In this document: positions 13,901-27,875 of the stretch, piece by piece
Layout: every line of letters begins with the position of its first letter
Position numbering within the stretch: position 1 is the stretch's first letter
From: Chaetoderma sp. LZ-2023a
Taxonomy: Eukaryota > Mollusca > Caudofoveata > Chaetodermatida > Chaetodermatidae
DNA length: 64,000 bases
Reading direction: 5' to 3'
NCBI GenBank assembly: GCA_034401795.1
Contig: CM067363.1
Coordinates: 33,274,470 to 33,338,469 of the forward strand
Position numbers and translations under genes: made by a program
The notes under the pieces: model-generated
Seen by the model: only the letters and a program-made list of their open reading frames with translations
Told to the model about the DNA's origin: nothing
The model's database searches: none

Positions 13901-16297
13901 TTAAGCATGTTCACCGAAGGTGGGATAATAGAACTCAGAAACAAAATTTATGCATAAGCTGGAAGAATTACTCCCTGAAGAAATGTTTACTACTGTTTCA
14001 AATGCAGACGCACTTATCATAGATGGTCATGCGATTATTCAAATGTTGCCAATCCAAAAATCAGAGAGTATGTCCTCTGTATAGGCAGGCAAGCGACTCA
14101 AATTCATGTTGTGTTTGACCGCTACCTAGAGAATAAGATTAAAGCCCACACTAGACAGAAGATGAGGGGAGGAAAACAAGGGAATGTTGTCCATGTGCCT
14201 CCAGATGCTACTGCTCCCAGAAACTGTAAGTTATTTCCTAGCAGAAATGAGAACAAATGAACATCGGCAAAATTTACATAATTATTAAAGCAGAATGTGG
14301 CCCAAGCAGTGTACGGCAACCACTCAATCGTAGTCAGTGGTGGCTTGGGAGAGGTTGCTGTTGCCATAACGAAATCCACTGTAGTGAACAATGTCGAAGC
14401 ACTTCACTCGAATCACGAAGAGGCGGATACTCGTGTAATCCTTCACGCTGCCTATGCTGCTGATCAAGGGGCAAGGACAATAATTGTAGTTAGCCAGGGC
14501 ATTGGCGTACTAGTCATGTTGATTCATCATCGACCATCCATTCGCGCCAAGGACATATATATTTTAGACTGCTCACGAGAGCAAACACACTCCCCTTAGA
14601 CGATACATTCCAGTCCATTCCTTGTATGACAAACTAACACAGGAACTAGGGCACATTATGCTTTGTGTCTATTGCATCATAGGATGCGATACTGTCAGTG
14701 AATTCTACGGCCTTGGGAAGAGAACAGCATTTAACCAGATGATACGGCACCCACAGAAGTTTTAAGATATAGGTAGTCTCGGAACATCATGTTATGTATC
14801 GGAGCCAGAACGAGTAGCTTGTACACGCTTAATAGCCAGCATGTATAGAAAAGATGTCCAACGGTTGAATGGCTTGGGTAGTTAGAAGAACAGAGATAGC
14901 ATCATAGGCAAGAAATTGCCACCAACCGATGATAGTTTCATGCTCCACATATTACGCAGTGGTTATCAGCTTATGGTATGGAGACAGGCTTGTTATGCGA
15001 TGCAACCCCTACTCAAGCCCAAAGAATATGGGTATAAAATTGGTGCAGACAAAAGACTATATCCGGAATTAATTAACCAAACAGTGTCCTCTCATGAACT
15101 ATTGAACAATTTAGTGTGTAACTACAATGATTACTGTTCGACTAAATGCACATTCTCACAACATGGCCAGACATGCACCAGAGCATGCATCTGTGAAGCG
15201 CTGCCACCGTCCGCAGATGAGAGTGAAATGTGGTGTGCAAACCCATTCACCATAAATGTCGGTTGCACACAGTTGACAGTGATGATGATGATGATAACAT
15301 ATGAAATCATCAGAATTTACTTGTTATAAGCATTCTGCACGACCTTCATATTAACAAACTTAACATACTAAAACATGATTATAGATGAGCCCACACCCAC
15401 CCTCCCAACTACACATTTCTTGCCGTTTCAATGCGTAATAGCAAATAGTTTATCATAAATACATCGATTGCCATCTATATACATAATTGGTAATTTCTCT
15501 TGATACCACGAATTACAGTAAGCTTGAAAAGAGACGACAGTATTTTATTTTGAGGACAGGAGATGCAGATTTTATTTATCAACATGGGCGGCATATACCC
15601 CTGCACTCGGATGCTCTTAACTCCATTTGTAATAAAAGGTCAGCTTGTTATCATATATTCCCTTTTTCTGACGTTTCAAGGAACACGATGATATATGATA
15701 GCATTCATTAATATTTTGGTATGTGTGGGTGGCTCTGACAGCGATCATTGCTGCAGCACCAAAAGGCGTTGTTTCCGGAGACAGGATCTACATTCAGTTA
15801 CACGAATTTCAATATATTCAGTAGGCTTCATGTTGTGACCTTGGAAACCAGTTGTGTATTTTGAAATCATTTTGGCCGAAACTCGTTTCTTCCACCCGAA
15901 ACAGTGACTTTCAAATGCAATGTTTTCAAAAGGATCTATAGTGAATTAACAGTAGCGAGTTAATCGCGCTATATCGGTGCTTATAGAGAACACTATTCAT
16001 AGCGCTTACGAAAAAATATATATTAGGTTTGCTTTTATTTTATTCGAGTACGCGGCATACTTGCACACACAGTTGCCACACGGGGAGGGGTGTGGGGGAG
16101 GGGAGGGGAGGGGGGGGGGGGGCGCGAAGCACAAGCGACGTCATTAATTGATTCCGAGTTAAGCGCTCTTAAGATCTAGTAAATGCTTTTTCTCAAATAA
16201 TCCCGATTCATTTCCATTTTTACCGATGGTAGTTTATTTAATATAATTAACATCATTTGTTATTTCCCTTTACCCTTCCTTTGTTATTGTTGTTGTT

Positions 16298-16333
<36 letters not shown>

Positions 16334-16385
16334 GCTGCTGCTGTTGCTGCTGCTGATGTTGTTGTTGTTGTCGTTGTCGCTGCCG

Positions 16386-16428
<43 letters not shown>

Positions 16429-18720
16429 GGTGGTGGTGGTGGTGGTGGTGGTCGTCGTCGTCGTCGTCGTCGTCGTCGTTGATGTTTTTGTTGCGTTACC
16501 GTATGATTTAAGACTGGTTTTAAACATGAGTGAAATTCCTACAGGCATCGCTACGATGAAGTAGCTAAAGAAAGACACAAAGGCACCAATCCCCTGTTTG
16601 CCACACCCAATTATCACACCAGCACAGATCCACTGCGGACGAATAATAATACACACCAAACTATGACACCAGCACAGATCCACTTGGGTCAAATAATGAT
16701 ACACACCAAACTATGACACCAGAACAGATCCACTGCGGACAAATAATACTACACACCCAACTATCACACCAGCACAGATCCACTGCGGACAAATAATAAT
16801 ACACACCCAACTATCACACCAGCACAGATCCACTGCGGACAAATGATAATGAATCACACCCAACTATCACACCAGCACAGATCCACTGCAGACGAATAAT
16901 GATACACACCCAACTATCACACCAGCACAGATCCACTGCGGACAAATGTTAATAATACACAGCAACCTATGACACCAGGACAAATCCACTGCGGACAAAT
17001 AATAATACAGACCAAACTGGGTGGGTGGGTGGGTGGGTGAGTGAGTGAGTGAGTGAGTGAGTGAGTGAGTGAGTGAGTGAGTGAGTGAGTGAGTGAGCGA
17101 GCGAGTGAGTGAGTGAGTGAGTGAGTGAGTGAGTGAGTGAGAGAGAGAGAGAGAGAGTGAGTGAGTGAGTGAGTGAGTGAGTGAGTGAGTATGTGGTGGG
17201 TGTCTGCGTGGGTGGCTGCGTGGGTGGGTGCGAACAAGCGAGTGAGGTAGCATGACAGGTCATATGTAAGCTTATAATTTGATCATAAGATAGTTATTAC
17301 GCCATTATTTATTATGTTTAACACTTAAACCGGCTTATAATCGATTGCCTAATGTGAATTAAGCCACTCAAATTTATCACACGTGCTATCCAATAAATTT
17401 GATACGAACTGGAAACTTGCATTGAGATCAATATATATATACTTAGATTATATTTGCAAGTCACCTTCATATTAAGCACAAGTACAAACAACGACAGCAG
17501 TGGAATTTGCCGTGTAGTCAGATCAATGACCTCGCTACAAAGAAAGAAAAGACTAAGAATATGATTCCTCGCAAAATTTTGGAATTTGTGAATTTCACAA
17601 TTATTGCAACCTCCTTAACCCTTTAACACACATATCAGCAAAAACGGCTTCTACAGTAGTCTTGAGAAATGTCAATTTGCAGACCAAGACAAGATTATTT
17701 TTGGAATTTTACCACCAGTTATTCCAGTGCTAATGTTTCAAAAATAGTCTTCTCCTTGTCTGCGAATTGACATTTTCTTTGAAAAAATTGAAATTTTTAA
17801 AAACAAATTCAAGGCTTAAATGGTTAATGCAAAATAGCACTGTAATTAAGAAGCACACATGGCAGATATGTTGATAAATAACACACAGTGACTGATGGGC
17901 GAGATATTAAGTAAAATGGAAGGATCCATTTCTTGCTAAGCCCCGCCCATTTCTAGCTAAGCTCCGCCCACATTTTAGGTGTGCTGGAATGGATGTATAT
18001 ACTAGTCGTGCGTTTGATCCAATAGGACCTGCACATAAGCGATGTGGGCGATGTGGAGGTAAATGAAGCTAGTTTTGGGGGTTATGCCATTGACATATTT
18101 TGTGTGTTTAAACCCAATGTATGACGTCGGAGGGTTTATACCCAATATAACACAGTAAGAGACTTTTCTGTTTATATAACTAATGCCGCCAGCCGCCCGG
18201 AAACCCACCCAGTAAAGGGTGTTTTCCAAAGACCTAATGTCGTTTATTCAGTAAATATGATGTCAGGACGAAAGAGAATGTTATTCTTATTGGCAATATG
18301 TAATTATTTTTCAAATTAAAGCCCAATGTCTCCGCGGCTCGGCCAGTCCTCACCTCACAATGTAGTGTGGAGCTAATTACTCTGAAAAATAGATTCGGGG
18401 AATTTGGATTTCAAAGTTTTCAAGTCGATTCCAACACGCTAAAAATGGTCCGAGCTTAGCTAAAACTAAGGCCGTGTTCACATTAGATTAGCTAATCCGA
18501 AAGAAGTCCAATCGATCACAAATTTTTGTTTTTTTCGTGTAAGCATTCACGCTTACAAATTTATGACAAGGAACCGAATAATTACCTTCGATCGGACTTA
18601 CTTCAGTCTTACTTAGGATTAACGCTCGTGTGTTAACACCGCCTTAAAGCTTAGCTCACGTGATCGGTTAATAAATCGAGCAGAGCTTTTATATCAAAGC
18701 TTACCAAGCAAAGTACAGTC

Positions 18721-18804
<84 letters not shown>

Positions 18805-21800
18805 TGTGATGACGATGTTAGCTCACACTTGCAATGTTTAATATGTATCATGTAAATTGTGTCCCATATGTCACGATGTGACCTGGGAATATGAAATAAA
18901 ACTTGAAACTTGAAACATGAAGATCAGATATTGAGTGGACTGTGTCTTTTTGCTCCCTAACAATGGGCACTCACAAAAGGGGTAGAATTTAATATGGGTA
19001 ACAAGTAGAGTTCAAATCGCACTGTATGTTTTGAAGGCTTTATTGATGTATAGGTGCCTAGTATGCGTAATTGTTTAACGAAGTTTAGCTAACAAGTTTA
19101 GTCTACAAGTTATCGGTTTCGGAGAGCTAGTGCTGCAACTGAACCACTCGAAGTGAGTAGCAAAACTCGTTGGTTTACGTTAATTTATGTGAAACCGTGA
19201 TCATAACTTTTCCACTGTATTAAATTGCCATAGCCTCGCAGTATCTGTGCTGATCATGAGTCGTACTGTTAAACCTGTTAAAGCGATGTCCAGTGCTCTT
19301 GGAGGCTCCCATGTGGGGGTTAATTCTGATGACATTCCGTCAATGCAGAAGGTGTGTATTAACTACTCTATGGATACTGGTATCGACATCGATGTTGATA
19401 TAATGTGCGAAGACCTTGTTGACCAGAATGCGGCCAGCTCATTGCCATGGGAATTGGGTGTGCCGACCCAGCGTCGCCCATGGGCTACGTCCCATCGTGG
19501 GGAACAACCAGCCAAGAGAAAAGCCAGTCCGCAAGCCCCGTTAGTAGAGCCTCTACTGAAACGACAGCACTCCCCACCTGACATAGCTTCAAAATGCTCA
19601 AGCGTGTTGGCATGCGAGGCAGCGATCGATGTAAGAATAATGCAGTCAATCGAGGATCGTATCGACAATTTATTCTCCGGCGCAGTGAATAGGATTGCGA
19701 CACCTCTGTTCGACGCTCTGGAGAGGAGGGACGCGAAAATTGCTGCCTTAGAGAAAAAGATTGAATCTGAATCTGGAAAATAAAGTCCAGGAATATGACA
19801 GAACTCTCGCAAAGATGCGTACTGACCTAACTACCTTAGAGGAATCTTACAAAAAGCAACAACGATCTAACGAACAATCGCATGACAACTTAGAACAGTA
19901 TAGCCGCCTCGGGAGCCTACGCATTTCTGGCTTATCGGTGAACCAAACTGAGTCTACCGATGACGCTGTCATATGCGTGTGTAACGCAATCAACGCACTT
20001 GTCACAAAATCTGATATTGCCCGGTCACACTTCGTCAGAGTTGGAAAGAAGGAAGTGATTGTCAAATTTGTCTCATATCGCAAGCGTACCGAGATTCTTC
20101 GTGCCCGTAAAGTCCTGCGCGAGCAACCCACGTACACAGGAGTATTTATTAACGAGGACCTGACCAAAAAACGTTACATGCTGCTAAGGTCACTACTGAA
20201 ATTGAAAAACGACTGCAAGATTAACAGTGCCTGGTCGTACGATGGCAACATCTTCTACAAGATGACCGAACATAGAGAGAAAACACAATGCTCCTCGGCT
20301 GAGGATATTGCCCATCTTTAGGAAAACATTGAAATATTGTCTATGGCCATATCTCGTGAATCCTTGACAAAGTAAATAGTAAATATAATATATAGTAACT
20401 ATAATCATCAGGATCGATATAGGTCGTCACATACTATAACCTGCCTAATACGACCAAGTAATAAACGTGTAAATCTATCGCTAAATCGTAAAATTTGGAC
20501 ATTAAAAGACTAATAAGCCCAGCACTGTAAATTTTAGAATTCTATGGGGGTCCAGTGAGACCCCCTGTGTCTACATTTGGGGGTCCCTGGTCCAATTTTG
20601 GGGATATTTACATAGAAAATGACCCCTGTGAGAAACCCTGCATATATTCGTTGACTTCACGGATTATTATTAAATACAACCATACATCTAGTCCCGGCCA
20701 TATTTGTGAAACTAACCACTGGAACGACGGTCTGGCAACAGTACGACAGGCGGGCGTTTCTCCTCGTCTCTCTTTCGCCCTTTCGAGTTCTGAGACGATG
20801 AGATGAGATATCGCCATGCCGTACTCAATGATTCTCTTATGTCCGTCTGCACACGTTGACGTCGCTGATTATTACGTTATACAACTATACATTTAGTCCT
20901 GGCCAATTTTTTTCAAAACTTACCACTGGTACGACGGTCTGGCAACAGTACGACGGGCGGGCGTTTGTCCTCGTCTCTCTTTCGCCCCTTTCGATTTCTG
21001 AGACGAGGAGACGGGATATCGCCATGTCGTACCCAATGATTCTCTTATGGCCGTTTGCACACGTTGACGTCGCTGATTATTATTTTATGCAATTATACAT
21101 TTCTATCGGTAATCGAGCCGGTCATCCCAGTGGTAAATCCTCTGAAACCACTTTCTCGTTGTCCGCAAACCGACGTTCTTAAGAGAAAATTTAGTTTTTC
21201 TTTTAAAAATTTATGCGTTAAGGAGTTAACAACCCCGTCTATGCCAAATTCTTTAGAATCCCATGGATCCCCTATGAAAAATCCTGCATATATTTGTTGA
21301 CCAACTGTCTACTACAAGATCCTACTATACATTTAGTCACGACCAGTTTCTTAGACCTATCACTGGAATGACCGCTCAGGTAACAGGCGCAATGCCCGGT
21401 GATCGGGTCCTCTATTGTGTCCATTGTTGATACTGTATTTGCCCAAACAGCCAATAACTTGGGTCTCATTCTGTAATATTCTATAATATTCCCTCCGTAC
21501 CTACTGTTAAATAATATGCTACATGTCTGCCATCGGACTGAAAGGGGCCTGTTTCTAGGGGTATATCACTGGAGTGACTCTCTTGGTAATCGAGAGCGCC
21601 ATTCCGGTGGTGGACAATTCGTGGATTCTGTAAGCAGATATGCTGATGGGTAGTCCCCCTTTGACAATTACAAGACATTTCACGTTTCAAATAACTGATA
21701 CTCTCTCCCTACATACTTGTTTTTAAAAAACATCGGTAGCTTTTTGATTATTATATCTTATTACTACGTACTCATTTACCAAATCCGATTAATAGTGCTG

Positions 21801-24800
21801 CTGTCACGCTCATATTCACTACAATAAACTACTGTAAGCTATATGTACTGTATTGCATTTTATACAAATTAAAATATACACTTGGCAGTATTGGTGGAGG
21901 ATGGTGATGTCGTAGACACCATTCACCAAAATTGTTGAATAACGTACGCCAGATTCCATGCTATCGGTGCAGCAAAAGATGTCTATATTGACACCACGGT
22001 GCTAACGCTTAATTTAAGGTGGAATTGGAAGCGTAATAGCCACACATGAATGTACAGCATCTTTACCCACCAAGTAGTGGATAACAACTGTAGGTGGCGC
22101 TCGCATTGGAGAGCCGACCCGGGGAGGCCCCGGCTGTTTGTACACTTTCGTTTACCACTGTACAGCGAGTAGGCGAGCATCCACAGGTACTCTATGGGAC
22201 TAGCTGCGGGTCGCCTCTCCAGTGTACGCGCCACCCCAGTATAAGCTCCGAACCAAGCTCTCCTGGCACTGCCACTCTAGCGCCATTTTATATTAAGTCT
22301 TTTAATGCAACTTGTCCGGGTCTGCTCTGACTCTGGGCCAGCCCTATGGGGGAAATCTGGACATGGCGGGCTGGTTAGACTAACCAGTCCGCCGCGTCCA
22401 GATCTTTTTCACTGGGCTGGCTCGGAGTCGGAGCGGACTCGGACTAAATGCAACACTGAATACATTCTCGAAACTGCCAACCTTGTTTATTACCACCACT
22501 CTAATGTTTGTTACTTTCTATTACCATTTCTCCTTATTCCTCTGTCCTCTACACTTTACATCTATCCTGTTTTATGCAACTAGACCCTTGACTGCTTCTC
22601 GCCCGCGCCTGCCTACATTATACTGGACCATATGCACTGGCATATGGACCTTAAACTTTGACAATGACTAATGATATAGATAGTTATCGTGCGGCTATAG
22701 GGCTTTTTAATTGTCGTAGCACTGTATCAACTACATCTGTAAAGAGGTATTTTATCCCTTCCGATATGTTAGCACTTATTGGCATTGCTAAGGTTCCACG
22801 AAATCTAATAAATTTTCTTGTCCAATGCCGAACTACAGCTAACTTGGTTCTAATTCTCATGCTTCTTTGCATCGCTGGTGACGTGGAATCAAATCCAGGC
22901 CCCCAGAATAGGGAACTTTCTATTGTCCATATTAACGTAGATGGGCTCAAGGATAAAATCCATCTAATTGAAGCCAATCTTTCAACCTTTAACATTGTAG
23001 CTATAACAGAGAGCCATCTCACATCGAGTATTGACAATAACTCAATAAACTTACCAGGTTTCCAAAACCCATACCGCAGGGACCGCCATCATGCATGGGG
23101 AGGAGTTTGCGTCTATATATCTGACAATATTGCTTCCTCTAGGCGTACTGACCTAGAAAGTCTCGACGTAGAAATGATTTGGCTTAAAATGCATAACCAG
23201 CCGAACATTCTTTTATGCACGATCTATCGCCCACCTAATTCCGATGTTGGTAAATGGCAGCTGATATCGGATAATTTAGACGACTGTCGCGACCAAAACC
23301 CATTTAAAAATATTGTTATTATCGGTGATCTTAACGATGACCCTCTTGACCCATCTAAACACTATTTAAATGATATCATAAATTTGTCGGGCTTTTCCCA
23401 GCTAATAAGGGAACCGACGAGCCCTGTCTCTAACACATTACTAGACCCAATAATTATAAATAACCCCAAATTAGTCCAGATTGTGGTATACTTGCACCCT
23501 TCCGCAGCGACCACACACCAACTTACGTAACTCTTTAACTCTATTATCCCTAAGCGGAAATCATTCAAAAGACACATTTGGAGCTATGTCCAAGCAGACT
23601 GGACCAAATTCCAAAATCTTTTAGAAAATCCGCGCTGGGGGAACCCTGGTAATAACAACGATGTCGATGTCTGGTGCCAGGCCATCACATCTAACATCAT
23701 AAACGCAGCTACCTATAGTATCCCTAATAAAACAGTAACAATAAACCCAAATGACAAACCTTGGATGTCAAACAAAATAAAACACGAGCTGAGAGTTAGG
23801 GAGAAACTATTTAAAAAGTCGCGGAAATCTAACTTAGATCACGATGTTGTAAATTTTAAAAAAGCAACGAAACTACGTCAACGCTCTCGTCAAAACCGCC
23901 AAAGAGGATCATAAAACTAAATTAGCGGCTAAAATAAACAAGGGAAACAAATCATCAAAGGAGTGGTGGAAAATATGCAAATCCCTTCTGCACAATAGTG
24001 TTTCGAATTTCGAGGAAGTGCCCCCTCTAAGAGTAGACAACTCCTCGTTTGCCTACGAACCCCTTGAAAAAGCTGATCTCCTAAACAGCTATTTCTCCAG
24101 TATCGCCCAAATCGATGATACTGGAGCAGAGTTACCCCCATTTTACCTGTACACTGAGCACTCACTAAACACTACACAAATAACCACCACCGATGTTTTA
24201 GACCTACTGTCGAATCTAGATACTTCCAAAGCGACCGGCCCTGATAATCTAAGCCCGAAGTTATTGAAAGAGGGCAAAGAGATTCTAGCACCAATTCTAG
24301 CAGAATTCTTTAATTATTCGGTCAACGTCTCCCAATTTCCCATCCCATGGAAAACTGCAAACGCCACTCCAATTTTTCAGAAATGTGATAGAAGTCTATG
24401 CTCTAACTATCGCCCAATCTCCCTATTAAGCTGCCTTAGTAAAGTTATGGAAAGATGTATTTTAAGCATACATACAACAACATAAAAGATTATATAACAT
24501 CATACCAGTCAGGTTTTCTCCCCTCTCATTCGACACTATATCAATTATTAGATATCTACAGTGCTATAGTGCAGGCTCTTGATGAACAAAAAGAAGTCAT
24601 GTTTTTATTTTCCGACATTTCGAAGGCATTTGACAGAGTCTGGCACCGCGGTCTGATACATAAATTAGAGCAATATGGAATTTCAGGAAATCTCCTTGCT
24701 TGGTTCAACGATTATCTCTCTATGAGAAACCAAAAAGTAGTTCCAAGTGGAACTGAATCCCCCCCCCCCATCCTCTCGGTAAAGGCTGGTGTACCACAAG

Positions 24801-26728
24801 GTTCGGTCCTTGGGCCCTTGCTATTCCTAGTCTTTATCAATGACTTACCAGGTGGTATTTTAAACAGTCTGAGACTATTTGCTGACGACACCTGTCTTTA
24901 CGTGATATCAGACAACATCGAGGCTCATATTCTAACAATCAACCATGACCTTGAAGCGATATCACAATAGTCAACAACTTGGCTTGTAGAATTTAACTCC
25001 TCCAAAACAACCTCTTTATTTATATCCCTACGCCATCAGCCAACATGTTTCCCTATACATTTTAAAGGCTCTGATATCCAACCATCTGTCTCGCACAAGC
25101 ACTTTGGTATAACGTTTAGCAATAAAAGTCACTGGCTTGAACATGTTGAAAACGTGATAGCAAGGGCCCAACGTACAGTCTCGCTACTAAAGGGTCTTAA
25201 ATATATTCTTGATAGAGACGCCCTCGAAATAATGTACAAGAGCTTTGCTAGACCACTTCTAGAATATGCAAGCCCCGTCTGGGATAACATTCTACAACAC
25301 TGCGTAGCAAGACTAGAAAACAGTCAAAAGGATGCCCTAAGGGCTGTAAGTGGCCTCACACGCAGCACCAGAACTGAGGACCTCTATATCGAAACCGGCA
25401 TGGAAACACTTTCTGAAAGACGCGAAACGCAGAAACTTGTTCTACTATACAAAATAATTAACGGGATGACCTGTCACACTTTATTTAGCTATCTCCGGCC
25501 TCTCAAAAGAACAAACCCGTATCATATCCGTAATCAATTAATGTACACACCACCAAGATGTTGAACAGAGCTTTACAGTGGGTCATTCTTCCCATCAACT
25601 GTACGCACGTGGAACGCTCTCCCCGATCCTGTCAGATCATCTGCTACACTTGCAGAATTCAAGCACAAGCTGAAAGCCATGTCTCCGTCTCAATCTCCAC
25701 CTAGGTGGTATTATGCAGGCATAAGACCTGCCAATATCGCCTTTGCTAGACTCAGTAATGGCTGTAGCAGCCTAAATAGCCACCTAAATAACAATTTCAT
25801 ATCGGAAACTCGTATGCGCTCCTGTGGATCTCCAAGCGAATCACCTGATCATTATATTTTCCATTGCCCATGATACAATAACGAAAGGACATCATTTAAC
25901 AATGGTTAACACTAATTAATGTCTCTCCCACTACGCTTACAGTTAAAGAATTACTTTTTGGCAATGAGAATTTCGATCCGAACACAAATATGCAAATATC
26001 CACAATTCTCTGCCAATAAATTGCAGATACTGGACGTTTCAAATAATACACGTCCGTTCTTAATCTATTCTTTCCCGCCGTCTGCACACACACATACCGT
26101 CATGATCTAACTAGCTGCCATACTAAGTGAAATCCCAATAATGGTGTTATGATACTGAACTATGACCCCGTGCTTCTATAATAATCACCCACCGCACGAT
26201 GTAAACACTAGTAAACATTACTAATCAGTACATTGGCAGGCGCCAGCGGAAACCAGCCTCTTTTCTTTCCACTTTATCTCCTCAATCCTCTTCCTACCAC
26301 CATCTAAACTCTATCTTTGTCCATCTCTTCACGAAACACGCTTTCCCTCCCACTCTATATGTCTATCTCAGTATATTTCCTTAACTTATATACTGTATAA
26401 TGCCGTAAATTTATATACATTTTATACCTATGTAACCGCCTCTTGTTAGTAATAGAATGTACATAACTCAAGTGGGAATCACACTAATAAGATACGTCTT
26501 AATGTGTTCCCACTTTAACAGAAAAATAAAATTTGTTTAAGCCAAGTGGAGTTCAATTAGTTGACAAAACAATTCGCTCGCTCCCTCTGCCTCTATCTCC
26601 CTCACTCGCTGCCTCCCCCACCCCCTTCCTCCCTCCCCCACCCTCTCTTCATCCATCCATCCATTCTCTCCACCCCCTCCCACGTTCCCTCCTCCCTTCA
26701 ACACCCTCCCTTCATCCACCAATCCTCC

Positions 26729-26772
<44 letters not shown>

Positions 26773-27818
26773 TTCTCTCTCTCCCTCCCACCCCTTCCAC
26801 CCTCCCAACCATCATCCCTCCATCTCTCCCTCTCTCCCCACCCCCTCTCTCTCTCCGTCCCTCCACCCCACCCCTTCATCCCTCCCTCCCTCCCTCCCTC
26901 CCCCATCCCACCTATAACATAGACATAGCACATAACATACACAAAATTACAGATTAAAATCCAACATCATGGCATGCTCAGGCTTATAGAGGGAATGGGG
27001 GGGGGGGGGGGGGGGGAGATCACCATTACAATAAGAACTTTATGGCACATAACACTATTCCAGATTTTTTTCTTCTGAATGTCATGTCTGTTGTCATGGT
27101 AACGGTATGTAATTAAGTCTGTTAAACAGGTTAATAAGATTAGCTAATCAATATTCCAGGATTTACTCTTTTATTTCTAAGCCAATGCATAGCTTTGCCC
27201 CCGGACATCTACATGCACGCTTATGATATAGCTTTTGTGGTTTCTTCATGTGCCCCCGTTGCATTATGTGATATGGTTCTTCATTATGCGTATGTTCCTC
27301 TCGGTTGTTTTAGGGCAACCTACTGCGCATTTTCAATGTCCAAAATTTGTGTGATATTGTTATCACGAAATAGCGTACATTTACTTCAGAATGTAAAACG
27401 GTTAAATAGTCTGATGCAGACCAGATACAAGCTTTATTTATTCCTATGCGTCTGTAAATGCAATATGCAAAATGAGGTTTGGTTGACTGTCTTGTATTAT
27501 TTTTAACACTCATGGCCGTGGAAAGTAGTTGTTGTCAATGTAGTATGTATTTAGCGCTGATAGCAGGAAATTGAAGGCCGGGTACCACGCAATTCGCACC
27601 AGGATGGAATGTACATTCATGTATTTACTCGCAGACATGCATTAATTTCCGTTTTTTGTAGCTTATGTCTGGATAAACACGATCTAAAAATTCGGGTAGA
27701 ATGCACTTTAGTGGGCGCAGAAACCTCGCGAGATTTTATGTCAATCTCGCGAGACTTCCGTTGCTACGGAAGATGACGTCATAATTAATTCACCCATAAA
27801 GTGATGACGTCATTTTCG

Positions 27819-27875
<57 letters not shown>

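Noticed and set aside
16867..17263. Minus-strand frames with Thr-His-Ser-Leu repeats
   Set aside because: Translation of the GTGA microsatellite running into the 50-bp array; only 16500-16632 is a supported exon.
19363..20408. Minus-strand frames over 19.4-20.4 kb
   Set aside because: Shadows of the LINE ORF1 on the plus strand, which carries the recognisable coiled coil and RNA-binding entry.
26533..26942. Pro/Ser-rich and Arg/Glu-rich frames
   Set aside because: Pyrimidine-rich low-complexity DNA read in several frames.
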